64,000 nucleotides of DNA from Ophiura sarsii (taxonomy: Eukaryota > Echinodermata > Ophiuroidea > Amphilepidida > Ophiuridae), in NCBI GenBank assembly GCA_035610835.1, contig CM069445.1, positions 39,756,656-39,820,655 of the forward strand. Direction: 5' to 3'. Position numbers and translations under genes: made by a program. Below are positions 42,401 to 57,400 of this stretch, piece by piece; position 1 is the first letter of the stretch, and the number at the start of each line of letters is the position of its first letter. The notes under the pieces were generated by a model that was not told where the DNA came from, made no database searches, and saw only the letters and a list, made by a program, of their open reading frames with translations.

Positions 42401-45400
42401 AAATGAACATCCGGCCATTCCTGCTACTACACAACATGTGTTAAATTATATCGTAATAATTCCTGTCCATGAAATATGCAACACCTAAATATTATTGCCA
42501 ACATGTATTAAAAACAATGTTACCTAATTTAAGAATAGAGACATTGCTGCATTTAGAATAATTTGTCTAAATTAAAATCAATGAATGGATTTATAGTAAA
42601 GCTTATTTACAGTTTTTAGTGGTTTTTTAAAATAATAATCTTCAGATAGGACTATGGCCAATTGTACTAAATGAACTGTAACTATCATGGTTAAGTCCAT
42701 CATGTAAGATAAGCTAACCTCTTCATGGCAGTTACCCCTCTCTGGTTGTTGGCAGACATCCACGGCCAAGCAGTTGAGGCCATCGCCTGCATAGCCTGCA
42801 TTGCAAATACACCTGGAAATCAAACAAATGCAAATACTACAGGTTGAATGGGTCCCACAGTCCATCTTTATGGTGAAGCCATGGAGGATTCGGGTCTACA
42901 CAGTTTTTGATTTTGAGGAAAACAATGTTGAAGTTTATCGGGTGATTAAACGTGTTTTTTTATGTTGCCAGCTGGATTTTTAGTTTATTTGTCAGCTTTG
43001 TTTTTATAACAAAGTAAACTTGTGGAACAAAATTGCAAAAAAGGGAAGCAATTTCTGATTGTAATTTGTTTTCTTTATAACTGGCCGTCTTTTCAACCAC
43101 TATGGAAGGAAATATGCGAACATAACAAGTCTTTCTAATTCTGTATTTATTATTGAGTATTTATAGTGAATGTTGTCATTACAAAATACCGATTGATGGT
43201 GTGTTTGTTTGTTGTTGTTTTTTTTGTGTGTGTATGTACATGTACATTGTTTATTATATTGTCTTTTTATGTTGAGAGCTTGTAAATAAATAAAGACCCT
43301 CACGGGCATGAAATTGAAAAAAAGTCTTTCTTGTCAATTTTTTATTTGTTTGCTTGTTTTAATGGTTCTTACAATTGAAACACACTTGGTTCCTAGTGGT
43401 ACCAAGCTCAAGTTCATGTGCTTAAGTACAATAAGAGCCAGGCTTTAAAAATCCAATACATGTTTCTTTGTTTAAATGTTTGTTCTGATAGAAACAAACT
43501 TGGGTCCTATTGAGACCTACCATCAATTTAATCAGTTCCAAAATGGCGAGAATTATGCGTTTTATCTCTCTGTGCGCAAAAGAAATCCAAGCGTACGCCA
43601 TCAATTTTTGGCCATACGCACACAATTTCGCCCAAACGCACACATTTGATGCACAGTGAGCTTGTTGCATTCATGTGCCCTACACTGTATTCATTTACAG
43701 CTGTTAGGAGGCTCGCCAATTTGGCGCGGATCAAACTATAGTTCAAATCAAAGAGTCCAAATTTAAATATAATACAATTAACAGCTAGGCTTAGAGACAG
43801 GCCTATCTTTATACCTGATTTCTTCCCCGTCATCGTTGCATGTGGCATGGGCGTGACATGGATTCTCATCAGGCCCACATGGTGTTATATGCTGATCACA
43901 GTCTACTCCATAGAAGCCAGAAGCACAAGTATTGGGCTGGCAGTGGCCGGTTCCCTGTGGACCATTGTCGCATTCACCATGCACACAGCTACATCCTAGA
44001 CAAACAAAATGTATATAATATGGTTTTAACAATTCCTGGCAAAGTAGTGATTTATCTAATCTTTTAGAGAATTTCTTCTATGGAAAATAAGCAAATGTAT
44101 GTAGTCACATGAATTTTGCTTCAATTTCAAATTTTATAAAGAGAACATTACCAAATGCAGAAGTCACAAAATCAGAAACCTCTTATCATACCACAGGCAA
44201 GGGAAAGGCACCAAATTCATATCCAAGCAAACAGTTCACCCAAAAAAGATTCGCAACAGGGACCTCTTACACTACTAGGCACACACAGATTCCACAAACC
44301 CGAGCAGGAACACAATTAAGACTTGCAAAACAAGCATGAAAACACTCACAAATCACCCCTGAATGAAAATCAGCATACTCATAATACCTACTTTGATCAC
44401 ATGACTCTCCATGAAGGTTCAATTCTGAGCACAATTCACATGCGGTTCCGGAGAAGTAATCAGCACAAACACAGCTGCCAGTCCCACCAATTCCATCATT
44501 ACACTGTCACATACAAAGAGAGAAAAATCACTTACATGATCATGAATAAAAAAATATAAGGATGGAGAAAATCATATAAACCATATTTATACATAAAATT
44601 GCCAGGCAAAAGAAAGTAATAAATGTAATTATATATATTAGAGTCTTTTTATCCTACGTAACATAGACTGGGAAAATCTACTATATATGAAATGTCTACT
44701 GACATATACTTTTGATATGTGTCATCAACCCTACTCTTGGCAAAGTTGATACCAAATGACCCTTTTTTATTCATTTTACAAAAAACTCAGAATTCATCAC
44801 CAAAATTTTACTTCGATTAATTTGGGTAGGTGTATATTTACCTCATTTTTTTCTTCTTACAAATAAAGTAAGATTATTGAATAGGAATTGACTTACCTGG
44901 CCGTGCCCGTTGCATGGAGTTTGAAAACCACCAGGGCAGGGTAGACATGTGTCGCCATAGAAACCCGCACAGCATTCCTTAATCTACAAATAGGGAGGAG
45001 ACAAAGAATACAGGTTTCAAATAGAAATTAGTAAAGAGATTCTGATGCTTATGTAACAATTTGAGGCTACGTTTGTCCCAAGTCCAAAAATGTTATCTAG
45101 AAAAAGGTAACATGATTTTTAATAATTGCACAATTTCCTTCCGTCTTGCTCCATTTATCCAATAGTTTTAGAAGACAAACATTGGGTTATTTTTACCATA
45201 AATTATGCAACTTGTAACAATAGATTTGACAACTTATCACCTTGAATCAGACTACTTATCACTATGAATTAACTACTTATCACCATGAATTGGGCTACTT
45301 ATCACCATTAAGTGGGCTTCTTACAATGATTAGGACTACTTATTATAATGAATTGGGCATCTTATCAGCATGAATTGGGCATCTTATCAGCATGAATTGG

Positions 45401-48400
45401 ACTACTTATCACCATGAATTGTGCTATTTATGACCATGAATTGTGCTACTTATGACCATGAATTGTGCTACTTATGACCATGAATTGTGCTACTTATGAC
45501 CATGATTTGTGCTACCTATTATGTTCATGAATTGGGCTTATTATTTTGAATGTGAATTTGGGCTACTTATCACCATAAATTGGGCTACTTATCACCATCA
45601 ATTGGGCTACTTATCACCATCAATTGGGCTACTCGTTTGTACCCACCTTTATGGTCTTGTTACACACTAGAGCACAGCCGAATTCAGGAAGAATCAAACC
45701 ACCACCAGGATATGCCTCGTAGACGCATTCACCTCGCCTGATACCTCGCTAAAAAAAGAAAGAAAATAAATTGATGGATAAACTCAATGCTAGAATGACT
45801 GGAACCATAATAATGGATCGAAGTGATGAGTTCAATGCACACATGCCATGTGCAATTCCCTAATGTATTTGAGGGACTGTGGCTCAAAAAGAAAAATTAA
45901 AGGAAAAAAGACACAGGTAAAAACATTGAAATAAACTAAATTAATCAAGTGAAATACTGTATTTTTTTCTCCATTTAGTTCCACTAACACATACAATTAC
46001 TTAACCTAAACATGGATGGAATTTATTGAAAAGCACGCTTTTTTTAGAAACATGTTGACGATGACATATAATGAAATCATGACCTTTGTGTATATTTTTC
46101 TTGAACACAGATTCCCGAGATATTGCGCTCAGTTTAATCAAAAGGTGCATGCCCGGGCGCACATATTTTTCTGTCTGTAGCACCTTGTCATTGATTGGAA
46201 AATGATAATTTTAACCAAATAAAGATGAGTCGTAGTTGTTTTAATATCTGACTTTTTTTTCTTCTCTAAAATCTCATAATGTGAGTATCAGCACTAACTA
46301 GCCATATTACTCCATATTCATTATAACAACATGTTGTCTGTAGCAGCGACTGAATTATACATTTCCCAAATGTATTTTGTAAACACTGGGGGATTACTAT
46401 TACATGTTTACTACGGCGCTGTTTTATACCATTTCTTTCGGCAATTCGAATCATCATTTGTTAATACTTTACACTTTTGAAAACAATATATGTTGAATAA
46501 TAACAATTTTTAACTTTGTCTAATTTGTTTATGCCAATATAAATTTAAATTGAGGTGACCGTCAAAGTATTTTTTGTTCAGTGGTGTTTAATATTGCAAC
46601 ACAGCATATATTATAATATTCAAATGTTCTCATTTTCAGCTCCAGTTATTGAACTTGCAGACTACAGATTACTTACAGTACCTACCTGAGCTGTTGGTTA
46701 GTTTTTTAACGTTTACAGGTGCAAAAACAAATAAAAAATGTACATTTATGATATTTAACAATAACTCCCGGTTTGTCAAAAGTAGCTCCCGGTTCCCAAC
46801 CAAATTGAAGGACCGGGAGCAAAAATGTTCAAAACAGTTGCTCAACCGGGAGCTTAATTCGAGACTTTCCCCCCTCCCTAGTAAAGTATAAATGTTACAT
46901 ACCGGTACAACAGGTGTGGATCCCATGGGACATTGTAGTAATTTTTCCTCATCACAAGATCCACAGATGCCCTATGTATAAAAAGACAAATATTCAAATG
47001 CATTATTGCATTAGCCAAACACATTTAAACACATTTATTTAATCGACGCTATCACTTTATAGTTTGATCAGTTCCAAATTGGCAAAGCCTTCTTACCGCA
47101 GCGAATGAATACAGAAGGATGCAGGTGTGGTGAAGGCAACAAACGCACTGTGCATCATATTCGTGACGCTTGCATGCGACCTAAAAACATGTGCGTGTGG
47201 CCATAATTACGCATGGACGCTTGGATTACTTTTTGCGCACATAGAGATCAAAACCGAATATTTCTCACCAATTTGGAACTGATCAAACTATAGTGACATT
47301 TGGTATTTGCAGGTGGATCATCCATACAAATCTAAGAATTGCAGCATTTTGCCAATATCTTTTCTGTTACAAGAATGAGGTATAGTTTATTCATAAACAT
47401 ATTAATAATAATATACACTACAGGTGCCTTCCAATCAGATGCCACCACTGTTGAATATGGTCAATGTCAACATCAACATGATGCTGATTACATACTAAGG
47501 TCGCTTTGTAATCCTGGTCATTCCCGATGACGTGTTTTTTACGATATTTGTTGTTCAAATGAAAGCAATTAAGAAAATGGCGCCAGTACACAACTTTCCA
47601 AATATCAGAACAGGTCGTATCAGGTCATTAGGCCCAAATCTCTCCCGTGTGCGATCGGTCGTTCGATCTAGTCTTTGTCAAAGACACCTCGCAAAATTAC
47701 TTGTCGAGCGCCGAGCGAAGCCAGTGGGTGGGAAGGTGGGAGGCTGAGTGAAACGAGGCGTCTTTGCGCAAATAGCTTTCCTACCGTGTAAGCAGTATGT
47801 GTTGACCAAACAACATCGTCATCGTAACACACAATTAACTTCACCTAATTCCATTGACAACAACATCATACAGGATTCTCTTACTTACCGGAATAATTTG
47901 CGATCTGACTTTATTACACTTGTGAGGTAGTATTGGTAGGATATCAGGCGGTATAAGTAAACCATCTATTGCATGCAGGATTCCATTGCTGGTTCTGATG
48001 TCTGTTATCGTCAAATTGACGACATTGTTTATGGAAATCTGACCCTGAAATGCAATAAAAATCTATTTCAATGCGACTGGAAGATATTATGTAATATATA
48101 CAGGCTCCATGTATGTCACTATTCTCAATAAAAACAGGTTGTTAGGCAGTATATCAAGAATATTCAAGATAGTCAAGGTAACCTCATCCATGAAAGCGCT
48201 CTCATGATAATGAAGGGGATGTACATCTGGCATCCATAAGAATGTAATATAGGAAATTTTGAAACTAACACTTCCCAGAAATTAACCAAAGATGTCCCAT
48301 GTGCGCGAGGCAGGACTCTGTCCCTCAAGGAGCACTGCTCCTGGGAACGTAAAAATATTACATAAATCTCTAACCTAGTATCTTTGAACCACACCCTCCC

Positions 48401-51400
48401 TTGCCTCACACATTCTTTTTCCATGAAACTGATACAAGTGTGAAAAAGGTTAAGTGCGTTAAGTGACCATCGATATCATTTTGTGGATAAACAGCAACAT
48501 CATTTCTTTGTATCCTCCACCACACCTTACTTCCTCAGTATGGGAGGCATAAAATTGAGTGACTGTCACAATAATATCTTAAAGTGATCAAGTGTGAAAA
48601 AGGTTAAGTGAAATTTACGATCATTTTATGGATAAAAAACAATATCCGTTTAAAAGGGGATATTAAGGTCACCCCGGTCATGTAGGTATTTTTGTCATTT
48701 TCCATTGACAACATAGCAAAACGTTTTAACAAATCAGTTTGTACGCTCTACTCAACCATACACAAGATTGTTCCTAGTGATTGCATTGTTTACATTAGCA
48801 AATGGCATGTGACGTCATTCCGGGCCGACCTATAGGCCTGTTGTAAAGGCGTTCTGTCTAGTTGGATCCCCTAGTCCCAATTTACAAACAATTCTGCAAA
48901 TGTTCATAAAATCCAAATTTGGCCGTAAGAATTATTCTTTTTTTCCTTGGCCTGTTAGGAGATAAGATGGATGGTGAAAAGCAGTTTTAATTCAACATCC
49001 TTAACTAGGTTGTATACAATTCTATCGCTTATGCAATTAGAATTAATAACATTATTTCTGTTCTACAAAACTAAGGTGAAAAAAGAATCCACAGCCATAA
49101 AATAATACAAACACTTTTTAAGTTTTCAGATCAAATTTGCTTTTGGTCCCTAGAGGATCTAAGAGTGTTCCCATTAGATCGACCATTTAAAACAAACAAC
49201 AGCAAAATACTCGGTATATCCTTTTGTAAGACATTCATAAGTTCAACTAGTGTCAAGGCCCTATTACGGATAAAGCTGTATAATCCTTTAATCCAGCAAT
49301 AAAGGATTTTGTGCTAGGTTAATTCTGTACCAGATACTCAGGCCAGTCTAGAATTAGCCTATGAGTGATTTGCCTGATACATTACAATATTAGGAAATGT
49401 TCCTGTCACTAATACATAGCTCTAAAAGCCCAAAGTCATTCCCTTAAAGGATGATAACATTGCTACAGCATTTTTGTTTTGGGGGTGTCACCATAACTTT
49501 AAAAGTATCCAATTCTTATGAAAGGGGGTGTGTCAAATTACAGAGAAGAAATTTGCAGACTTAAATGCAACATCAATTTTGTTGGTATCCATTATATTGA
49601 TATTTGAATAAGGTAACATAAGCACCTGGTCAGGAACATTTTGTGTGGTGTATAATAATGATATTACTTACATTAGTTCTCGTTCTGATATTCAGTGCTG
49701 TGTGATGTGCTGTATTCAGTTGGAAGTTTGGGTCTGTAGGCAGGTTAAGAAGGTCCTGAACTCTCAGCTGAAATAGAACCATTTTAGACCGTAACAATTT
49801 GATTTACACAGTTATGTTTCAGTTTCCTAGCCACTCACTTCTATAGTTTGATCAGTTCCAAATTGGCGAAGCCTGCTTACAGGAGCGAATGAATACAGAA
49901 GGACGCAAACACGCATGAAGGCAAGTAGGCAACAGTGCATCATAAGCGTTACGAGTGCGTACATCCCAAACCGTGTGGTAGTGGCCATAATTGTGTACGT
50001 ACGCCTGGATTACTTTTGCGTGCGGATAGATACAAACCGAATATTTCTCGCCAATTTGGAACTGATTGAGCTATAGAGGGCACTCAAGTATGAAATGGAT
50101 ATGGGCAGTGATGACATTTTCAATTTTTTTTCTTGAGGTGCAAAATTGCCTTACTTTTAAGGTCAAGGTGCAATTCCTTCAAGTCAAGGTGCAACTTTAG
50201 TTAAATCCCGATAGCAACTTGATTAAGGGCTGCAAAAGCTTGTATCGCAATTTTGCCCCAGCCTTTGAAAGTTGTGTAGCAGTTGTTTTTCCCAGTCAAA
50301 ATTCAAATTGAAGTTGCAAAATTCCTTTGTTTACTATTGAGTTTTGGCATCCTAATCCACACTGGCGACTTAAGGCTCATTTTGTGGTAACAGGTCTCAT
50401 ATCTCCAAAAACGCTGAAATGGCAGTTAGAACCTTGTAATTCGCAGCTAACGATTTGGTGACGAGATGCATACTATTTTATTATTACATTGTAGTATTTT
50501 ATTTTCACCTACAATGAGATACAACGTAGCGTATCTTTGATTAACCTTGTCAAAAATAGGCTCTTAAAACAAATTTTCAAAACAATATGGAGAATTTGGG
50601 TGATAGCAAGGAGTGCATCACAAGAAACCTGGCAGCAAAAGGTCAAGATAGGTAACAGTAACCTAAAATAACCGATATAATTTCATTGACCTACAAGTCA
50701 TTGCCTTCGCAATGTAATTTTCCATTTACAATATTAAATATGTGGTGTGAGATTCAATCTTTATGTTTCTACTTGATTGCATACATCATTTGAAAAGCTA
50801 CATTGATCAATTGGTTCCAAAGATATTGAACAGTTGAAAAGTTGCAAAAACAATAGGTAACAAAAGACATTATCTTCTTTGTCTGCATGTGCGACACCAT
50901 GGTTTCCATGTGCGTCATATATTTCCAGTTCATTCAGGTCAAAACCAAATGTGTCCAGCCCACAGGATAGGGTCTAAAACAATTGTTTGTTTGCCGTAAT
51001 GTAAGGAAAAACAATAGGAAACAAAAGACATTCTCTCCTTTGTTTGGCTATATCTTAAAATTGGCAAGTTCCGACTCATTTTGCTTGATCATATCACATA
51101 TATTTTAGGAAGCTTTACGTAAGTGTATTCTTGTGTCATTCAACTCATACAGGGTGTCCCAGAATGATCTTTACCGAGGTAATACATACAATTTTTTTCG
51201 GTATGAACGTTATTGATATTGTCTAAACCGTTTTCATATATATTTTGCGCAAATGCCCAGCTTTCTTAGGAATTTTAGATTTTGAAAATCTGACATTTCT
51301 GATTGAACATACAGACTTTTTTGTAACGATGGTAGATTTCAAGTTTTTGTCGAAACGATCCATTGAAAATCTATAAAGTCACTAACACTTTTAAACAGTA

Positions 51401-54400
51401 AACTATTTCTGAAATGTTATTCGCATTATTATTGCACCCTCTTCTTATTTTAATTAGCTTTTTGATAACAATCGATTGTTGTGTGCATAGAAAACAAAGA
51501 TTTGATTGGATAGGACAGGATTTGTTTAGTTTTAGTGGTTTTAACCTTCCTTTCTTTGGCGGGAGATTTGAATGTAACTTACGAGGTGTCGGGTGGGGTA
51601 CATTGTTTGAAATGCTAGTAGTGCTACAGAGAATAACTGTAAAGATGAATTATGTGAGCCAAAATATAAAAAATATGTTTTTTCAATGATTTTCAATTAT
51701 ATCTTGCCACAGCGAACAAAATAAAATATCTCAATGAAATTAACGGAATAAGTAGGAAATTTCCACCATCACGTCGCAAGTATTTAAATTTGAAACTCTA
51801 TTTGTTTTATATTTTTTACGTATTTTTTAAACCCGTATAGATCATTCTGAGACACCCTGTATTTTGTCCGCATGTGCGTCACCATGGTCTCCATGTGTGT
51901 GATATATTTCCAGTTCATTCAGGTCAAAACCCAATGTGTCCAGCCCACAGGATAAGATCTAAAACAATTGTTTGTTTGCCGTAACGTTACTAAATATTAA
52001 TCAAGGCACAGTTTAATTCCTTTCGTTACAGGAGAATTACAGCAATATAAAAAGCATGGGCTGCAAACGGTTCAATTTAAAACAGTGGTATGTTTTTGTT
52101 TGTTTTTTACTTACAAGTCGATACATTTGGTTATGGTAAGGTGGGTTACAGCAAACAAACAATTTTATTTTTACGCCTAATGATGTGTGGTTAGTCGATC
52201 GACAACAATCTGGGGTTAATGTGCTTAATACATTACCGGGCATGTTGAAAAATGGGATCTGGTTTTACATGACCTTGACTGCAGGTAAATTACTCAAACT
52301 GAGTATCATATCATAAGGAGAACCATGCTATTCTAAACTAAGCATTATATGGTAGGAAAATAATTATATAATGTATATTGACCATTTTTGAACACAGAGC
52401 TATCCCCGACTTGATATTATTTGAAACGTGCGCTCGATGGTTTGTGTCGGAAGTGCTGATGGGATAGCCATACCCGATATTGTAATGTCATCATTGCTAA
52501 AACTGCCTCACCAGCAGCAGGTCGCTGCATGTAATTATTCAGGAATTCAACTCATAAATTGAAAATATCAGTACATGTTGAAATCTTGTAACTGTTTCGT
52601 CATAGCTTCGATCAATATGGCGACCTCCATACAGGTGGTTTTTTTCCATAATTTAAAGCTTATTAGCAGCAGATCGCTGCACGTAATCACTAAGGAATTC
52701 AATGCATAAATTGAAAATATCAGTACATGTTGAAATCTCATAACTGTTTCGTCATAGCTTCGATCAATATGGCGACCTCCATACAGGTGGTTTTTTCCCA
52801 TAATTTAAAGCTTATTAGCAGCAGATCGCTGCACGTAATCACTCAGGAATTCAATGCATAAATTGAAAATATCAGTACATGTGGAAATCTTGTAACTGTT
52901 TCGTCATAGCTTCGATCAATATGGTGACGTCCATATACATGATTTAAACAAAGAAAATTAAAGCCTATTTTGTCTTAACGCATCACATAAGTGTCACACA
53001 TATGATGCACAGTGGGCCTGTTGCCTTCATGTGTGCTCTACCCCTTCTGTATTCATTTGATGCTGTAAGGACTAAGCTCTTGATTATTTAGAGCTGATCA
53101 AACTATAGCTATCAATAGGAACCAAACACAACATAAAGCACAACGTAATAAACCAACCAACCCCTCATCGGGAGGATGTGTTACAAACAAATGGTTAACT
53201 TCTTACTTGAGATTTAGAGAATTATTCTACAGGCAGCATGAAATTCCCATATGATACCCATTTGACAACAACATGACACACATGTGATGCCCATGTGACA
53301 CCCACAAGACACTTAAATCATATACTCACCATTATACCAACTATAATGTGATTCTCTATCAATGCTTGAAGTTTAGTTCGACCCTGTGAAGAATAGATAA
53401 CATCCATAGAGATTAAGAACAAGCATTACGGGAAGATGGGACGATGGTGGGAAACAAAACGGGAAAGTGTCAATTATTGTATGGAGCAATTACTGATGGT
53501 TTATCATAATATATTATTCTTAAAGTAAATCACTTGTTAAAAACTAACCAACTATACATGTCTATTATTAAATCTGTGTATTATGCCCTAAATACCATAT
53601 TCCACTATGCATTTTCAAAGAGTAGGAAGGGACAGGCTTATTCAAGGAAATTCTTCACTCATTAGAACAATAAACAAATAATTTTTCTGAATGTCTTACC
53701 TCTGAAGAGAACAGAAAGTCCACCACACCATCGGGCAAATCATTGAAAGCCTTGTTTAATGGTGCAAATAGTGTCATGCTCCCAGACCCTTGGATGAGAG
53801 AGTTGAGTTGAGCATTCTGAGAACAAAATGGAATTAACAACAATGATCATTTAATAGAATATTTTTGTTATCTTACTTTTTCATCTAAACATTTAAACAA
53901 CAATCATATTTTTCTAGAATTAAAAAAAAATCATTACTTTTTTGTTTTCAAATAGTGACCGTAAAAAACTCAGATCATTAAATCTTATTGTAATTTGTAG
54001 AAAAAAACTGGTGTCAGTCAAACACTATTTACATATTTCAGGATCTTCATACTCGCCGAATACGGTATACGGGAAAATGCTGCTCTAATGTGTTACTTTT
54101 TTGCAAAAAATCCCTAAACATGGGGTATGATTTTGTGCTTCAAAATCCCTAAAAGTGCCCCCACTTTTCAGATCTTGGCCTTAAACATGGGTTAATTCTT
54201 TCTTCAGGAAAATATCTCTCACCCATAATATCGCTAAAGTGAAAATTCAAGAAGCAAAATCCCAAAAAAATAATCGAAATTTCCTTAGAACCTTAAGCAT
54301 GGGTTGCATTCGACCATGGGGTACATTCGACCATCTAGGTCGAAAGCCAAATGATCTAGAAATGTTTAAAAAATGTGAGTATTGGGCAAAAATAAAATCT

Positions 54401-57400
54401 GGCTAGATTTTTATTATCAGTCATGTGTTTGCAAAAGGACTCAAAAATTGACTCATTCTGTGCTTATTACATAGGAAAGCATTACAAAAAAGCACAAATC
54501 CCCAGACTTTGAGGAAAATGAGGGCGCTTCTCTGTGGTATACAACTGCGTGTGCCTTTTAATCGGATCACTTACTTGTAGAGCGGCTTGAAATCGATTGA
54601 AACGGCCGTCTTCAGAAATCAACTCATAAGCGCTCACCTAAAACAGAACCACAACAAAAAAGCAACATAATGTCAATATGCTAAAAATTATAGTATAGAA
54701 ATAACTGGTACAAATAGATTGAACTGCTTCAACTAGCATATCAAACAGATCATTGATGGATTATCACACTACAACAATTGGACTTACCTATACCTATACT
54801 ACCCATACCTATATTGTCCTTTTTAGTGCCTATAATAGATAATGAGATAGACTTTGTGTGCGATTTTCTTCAACGTAATGAAGTGAAGATTACTTTATTG
54901 CCAGTGTTTTCACTCAACCCATATAAAGCATGAAATATCTTTTACTTTTTGATTTTCATCCAAGAGTAAAAAAGGGGGAATTGTACTTTTTAATGCCTAA
55001 ATCACTGCGCTCACACATATTTTGGTCATCTTTTTGATTTTTACCCAGAATTACCCAGTGAAATTGTTGATTGTCAGGGTATATTCTGCTGCCTCCTTTC
55101 GTAATCCAGATATAGTCAACCGATAACAACAATAGGTGCAGCTTCATCAACAACTACCACAACAATAACAAACAATGGTGACATTATTTTCTGATCTATA
55201 AAAAATGAGTTTAAAAATAGTGATTAATTTACCAAAAAGGAGGGGACCCTATTTTGTGGTAGCTTCTTACCCTTGCAGGAAATGATTACCACTTACCGTA
55301 ATACTGCTTTCTACTGATGGTGGTTCATACATCAACGTATCAACAACATGGATGATCCCATTTGAAGCAAGGAGATTCTTGTATGTAATTATCCCTTTTG
55401 TGTTACTCCCCTCCAACCTATATCTCAAAGTAGAATAGTCCTGAAATTTAGAGAACAAAAATGGTGGTTGAAACATTAAAGAATCTATGACATGAATGCT
55501 ACCATTTGAAGCAAGAGGTTCTTGCGTATAATGATTTTCATATGTTACTCCCCTCCACCCTGCTGTATCTACAAAATAGAATAGTCCTGATATTTTAAAA
55601 AGGTGTTTCATACATTAAAGTATCTACAACACGGATGATTCCATTTGAAGCGAGGAAGTTTTTGTGTGTAATTATTCCTCTTGTGTTACTCCCCTCCACC
55701 CTATATCTCAAAGTAGAACAATCCTGAAATTTAGAGTCAACATTTTAGAGTCAACATCACTCCCCTCGTCCCTAGTTCTTGGCAATGGAATATTTCTGAA
55801 TTTAGCAAGATCACAACTCGAGGATTCATAAATGTTTCACAGTTCCAATGACGTTGACATTGCAGGATGTCATTATGAAAGGAAATTAATTCTAACTTAA
55901 CGGCATATGTCAATGTTGAGGGTACAAATTGCCAAATGAATTTCTTTATTAAAAGGTTTCCTTTTTTCCTTTGAGAATCTTTGATAAGAATGCATCTGAT
56001 AGGGTCCCCTTCCTTCCCCCCCCCTTTGAGAATCTTTGATAAGAATGCATCTGATAGGGTCCCCTTCCCCCCCCCCCCCCCCTCGTGGCTTATTGCTTGT
56101 AAATCACTCAGTTCATTAACTTTGTTAATGTCTGTTGGGCTATTGTTCACATTTCTCTTTATATACAAAAAACGAGGTTATAGTAATGTTGTATGCATCA
56201 CTTGTTTGTGTTAAAAGAACAACAATTCTGGCAAATATGAGGGTATCTGTTTTTGAACATCTGTAGTTTTATGAACTGTCACTACGCTACACTACACCTT
56301 GATATACATTTCACAGTACACTGTAAAAGCGGCAATTTTCGCATGATAAACTGTTCACGCTTTGCAGAATTTCAACTGTTTTAAGTGTTTTTAAATTAGC
56401 AATTTGCAGCTTCATCACATAGACCTAAACGCAAAAGAAATATATTTGCATGCTATTATTTTCGCAAGGCTGGTTCAAACATGAAAAGCATAGATATAAA
56501 TGTAGCAATTCAGCAGTTCACTTTAGAAAGGCCCTTTTTGTTTTACAGCCATGGAATATGACCCCTGCCATGCATAGTTCATCTGTCATGCATAGTTCAT
56601 CTGTCTAAATCAATGTTTAACACAGAAACTTTTTTTCTCTCTCTTTTTTTAAAAATAAGCTTTAAAATTACACGATTTGAGCGACGTTAACCCTCTACTA
56701 GGGCAGGGATTTTCAGGAATTCAAAATCCCGGACTCGTTTTGTTTTTCGGGCGGGACCCGGGATTCCCGAAATATTTCATCAAAATAATTAAAGAAAGAA
56801 AAAAAAAGAAAAAAAAAAGCTTACTAAAAAAACACCTTGTCGGCTAAATCGTGATTATTTAATGCAAATATATAGGGGGGATTCATTTGAAATAGATTTA
56901 TTTCGTCAAATCAGTTTTGGTACTCTTGTGCTCGCTAAAATGTGATATTTCACCACGTATGACACTTTCGTAAGCTCGCGCGGCAAGTCTCCATTTAGAA
57001 ATTAGAAATATGTCACAAATTCGACAATAGATGGCGCTATAACAATAACAGCGCGGCCGATAATGAAGTGAAAATCACATATTGCGAGCATAGGAGTACA
57101 AAAAATCCACAGATTTGGCAAAATAAATCTATTTTTAAAATACATCTTCGCTATACATTTGCATCAAATAATCATGAATTACCAGACCATGTGTTTTTTT
57201 AAGTAAGCTTTTTTTTCTTTCTTCATTTTCATTTTTTTTTTGTGTTTTTTTTTTTTGGGGGGGGGGATTCGGGAAGGTGATTCTGGATCCCGGGACCCGA
57301 CATTTTCGGGTGGGACTCGATTTCCCGGGACTCGCGCCCAGCCTTACCTTCTACCACTATTTTGCAATGAACCGCATGATCGCTGTATTATAAAATGTAT

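Noticed and set aside
51414..51689. Transposase in the CAGGGTGTCCC element
   Set aside because: 91 residues with no DDE/D or helix-turn-helix pattern.
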